Below are positions 13,668 to 14,735 of a DNA stretch of 14,735 bases, one piece after another. The stretch lies in contig JBBRTW010000144.1 in assembly GCA_038244055.1 (NCBI GenBank), positions 1-14,735 of the forward strand, read 5' to 3'. The notes beneath the pieces are model-generated. The model was not told where the DNA came from. It was given only the letters and a program-made list of their open reading frames with translations, and ran no database searches. The position numbers and the translations under genes were made by a program. The stretch comes from DASPKW01 sp038244055. GTDB taxonomy: Bacteria; Planctomycetota; Phycisphaerae; Tepidisphaerales; Tepidisphaeraceae. Every line of letters begins with the position of its first letter. Positions within the stretch are counted from its first letter, which is position 1.

Positions 13668-14346
13668 ACGCATGCACCTTCTCGCAAATCAATCGGAGCG
13701 AGGATTCCAGATCGCCCGATGCCGTCTTGAAGGCATCGGCATCCACCGTCAGCGGCGCGCCTAGCACCACCAGCGGCGCGCCGTACTCCGGCGTGCGCAC
13801 TGCCTGCTCCAGCGTCAGCCCGCCCACCGCCTGCACGGGCACTTTCACGGCCGCCACGACCTGGCGAAGTTGATCCAGAGGGCTGGGCATGCGCTTGCCG
13901 GCGGCCGCGATGCCGCGGCGCTCATCGAAGCCGATATGATGAACCACATAATCGCACCCCAGCGCCTCCAGCCGACGGGCGCCTTCGACCAAATCCGGAC
14001 AGGCGAGGTTGTCGCCCATGACTTTCACGCCGAAATCCTTGCCGGCCTTCACGACGACTTTCACGGTTTCCTCGTGGGCCCGTTCCATGACCACGACATG
14101 GGTCGCCCCGGCTTTGGCCATCATCTGCGCCTCCAGCCAGCCGCCATCCATGGTTTTGAGATCGGCGACGATGGGCACTTTGGGGAAGCGCTCGCGGAGC
14201 ATGCGCACGCCGAGCATGCCATGGGCGATGATCAGGGGCGTGCCGGCTTCGAGCCAGTCGACGCCAGCGCGGATGGCCATCTCGGCCGTGGACATAGCCT
14301 CTTCGAGATCGATGATATCGAGAGAAATCTGAACGATGGGTCGCAT
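13651..14346 (-). CDS. 3-hexulose-6-phosphate synthase-like (OMP decarboxylase/HUMPS superfamily)
   Basis: This encodes 231 residues of a TIM-barrel protein of the orotidine-5'-phosphate decarboxylase superfamily. Relatives are 3-hexulose-6-phosphate synthase (formaldehyde plus ribulose 5-phosphate, RuMP pathway) and 3-keto-L-gulonate-6-phosphate decarboxylase (UlaD). Seen motifs are WLEAGTPLI (31-39, with the conserved Glu33), ADLKTMDGG (61-69, the D-x-K-x-x-D active-site signature: D62, K64, D67), VVHHIGFDER in the middle, and a phosphate-binding end with QAVGGLT and VVLGAPLT. Length is close to the family's 205-220. HIGFDER in place of the usual H-x-G-x-D-x-Q leaves the exact substrate open. 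The next gene is an overlapping SDR, not the isomerase PHI that normally accompanies true HPS, so a sugar-acid or other pentulose-phosphate reaction is possible. Confidence 0.88.
   Translation of the reverse strand: MRPIVQISLDIIDLEEAMSTAEMAIRAGVDWLEAGTPLIIAHGMLGVRMLRERFPKVPIVADLKTMDGGWLEAQMMAKAGATHVVVMERAHEETVKVVVKAGKDFGVKVMGDNLACPDLVEGARRLEALGCDYVVHHIGFDERRGIAAAGKRMPSPLDQLRQVVAAVKVPVQAVGGLTLEQAVRTPEYGAPLVVLGAPLTVDADAFKTASGDLESSLRLICEKVHAYASQR
13675..13680 (-). promoter_or_regulatory. Ribosome binding site selecting ATG 13667 of the SDR gene
   Basis: AAGGTG on the minus strand ends 7 nt before ATG 13667 but only 1 nt before ATG 13673. It lies inside the upstream coding sequence. Confidence 0.5.
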
Positions 14347-14377
14347 GGGGATGTTGTCAATCGCCGGCCGGGAAATG

Positions 14378-14735
14378 TCAATTGCTGTATTCGCCGACGA
14401 CGGGTTGATCCTGGATTTTCAGGCGCTCCTCGATCTTTTCCTCCAGGAGGCGCGGCTCATCGGGCTCGGTGAATCCGCCGGCGATTTTGATTTTGGTGCG
14501 ATCCTTCAGAACCGCATAGAGGTTGTAGGAAAGGGAGGGGCCGCTGCTGTTCCTGCTGTTGTTTTGACCGATCTTCTGCTCGCAGAAAAGCTGCGCGATC
14601 TGGTTGGCGGGGATCGTGCGATTGCCGATCCACGGAAGGGGGAAGTGCTTCACGGTCAGCTCATTGGAGTTCACGCTCACGCGGGTGGAGTTAAGGAAGC
14701 CGGTGATGACCGTGTAAGTCAGGCCGATTCCGACC
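14378..14735 (-). CDS. PH-like domain protein, C-terminal part (runs off the window)
   Basis: At least 119 codons are visible and the frame is open to the window edge, so the start lies outside. A GTG at 14680 exists but is internal, because clearly coding residues (GIGLTYTVITGFLNSTR) precede it. Pattern: a hydrophobic segment, then N-S-T-R-V-S-V, LTVKHFPLPWIGNRTIPANQ, a Ser/Asn-rich loop, YNLYAVLKDRTKIKIAGGF and a closing acidic helix ending LKIQDQPVVGEYSN. This resembles bacterial PH-like or short membrane-linked beta-sandwich domains common in planctomycetes; that is memory-based inference. It is upstream of and on the same strand as the HPS-like gene, 31 bp away, possibly in one operon. 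Confidence 0.75.
   Translation of the reverse strand, partial: VGIGLTYTVITGFLNSTRVSVNSNELTVKHFPLPWIGNRTIPANQIAQLFCEQKIGQNNSRNSSGPSLSYNLYAVLKDRTKIKIAGGFTEPDEPRLLEEKIEERLKIQDQPVVGEYSN

Noticed and set aside
12561..13730. A 389-codon forward frame spanning the 55-bp repeats and the SDR region
   Set aside because: Its HGQDARA-like repeats arise from the 55-bp units (55 is not a multiple of 3, so the frame shifts at each copy), and the rest is antisense to the SDR.
14353..14381. Promoter for the HPS-like gene with a perfect TTGACA on the minus strand (14376-14381)
   Set aside because: The hexamer at the right spacing is GACAAC, a poor -10, and it would leave a leader too short to be convincing. 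The TTGACA also overlaps the stop of the upstream gene.

Overview
The window is a GC-rich chromosomal segment from a bacterium. I infer a planctomycete, probably of the Phycisphaerae. The inference rests on the gene content and on its characteristic intergenic repeats: short hairpins that translate as HGQDARAT- or MGILPM-like peptides, and heptamer arrays. There is no rRNA, tRNA, CRISPR array or complete insertion sequence. The genes look like ordinary housekeeping and accessory genes, and the unusual material is concentrated between them.

Layout. 1-1924: typA/bipA, a ribosome-associated GTPase, forward. 1937-2090: a long imperfect inverted repeat between convergent typA and apt. 2124-4260: a reverse-strand run whose order of transcription is a sigma-70 factor without region 1.1, an unknown 139-residue protein, an overlapping small RelE/ParE-like protein, and apt. 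4261-4587: a divergent regulatory region holding an inverted pair of heptamer arrays. 4588-6090: a rhomboid protease with extra N- and C-terminal domains. 6087-6653: a convergent DUF4202 protein whose stop overlaps that of the rhomboid. 6654-6903: heptamer arrays and a promoter. 6904-8185: yggS (PLP homeostasis) and a two-helix membrane protein, separated by another inverted pair of heptamer arrays.

8186-8826 is a gene-free island of about 640 bp. It holds a 106-bp inverted repeat, a 21-bp tandem duplication and a 150-bp MITE-like element with 48-49-bp terminal inverted repeats and perfect 9-bp flanking direct repeats. The MITE appears to be inserted into an arm of another inverted repeat. 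8827-10077 is a Gly/Ala-rich repetitive protein with an Ala-rich helical tail. It is followed by a strong bidirectional terminator and a convergent lipoprotein gene (10187-11539). 11653-12612 encodes a Rho_N/SAP-like, coiled-coil, single-helix membrane protein. 12613-12890 carries a hairpin and three tandem 55-bp repeats. 12891-14735 is a reverse-strand run of a partial PH-like gene, a hexulose-6-phosphate-synthase-like protein and an overlapping short-chain dehydrogenase.

The most distinctive observations are three. First, there are three sequence-unrelated families of intergenic tandem repeats that all have a 7-bp period, two of them arranged as inverted pairs able to fold into long hairpins. 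Second, the MITE has a reconstructable empty site. Third, a family of 19-nt hairpins shares the core GGC-RTCYY-GCC and occurs both inside the MITE and in the 55-bp tandem array. No complete novel defence or biosynthetic system is evident.
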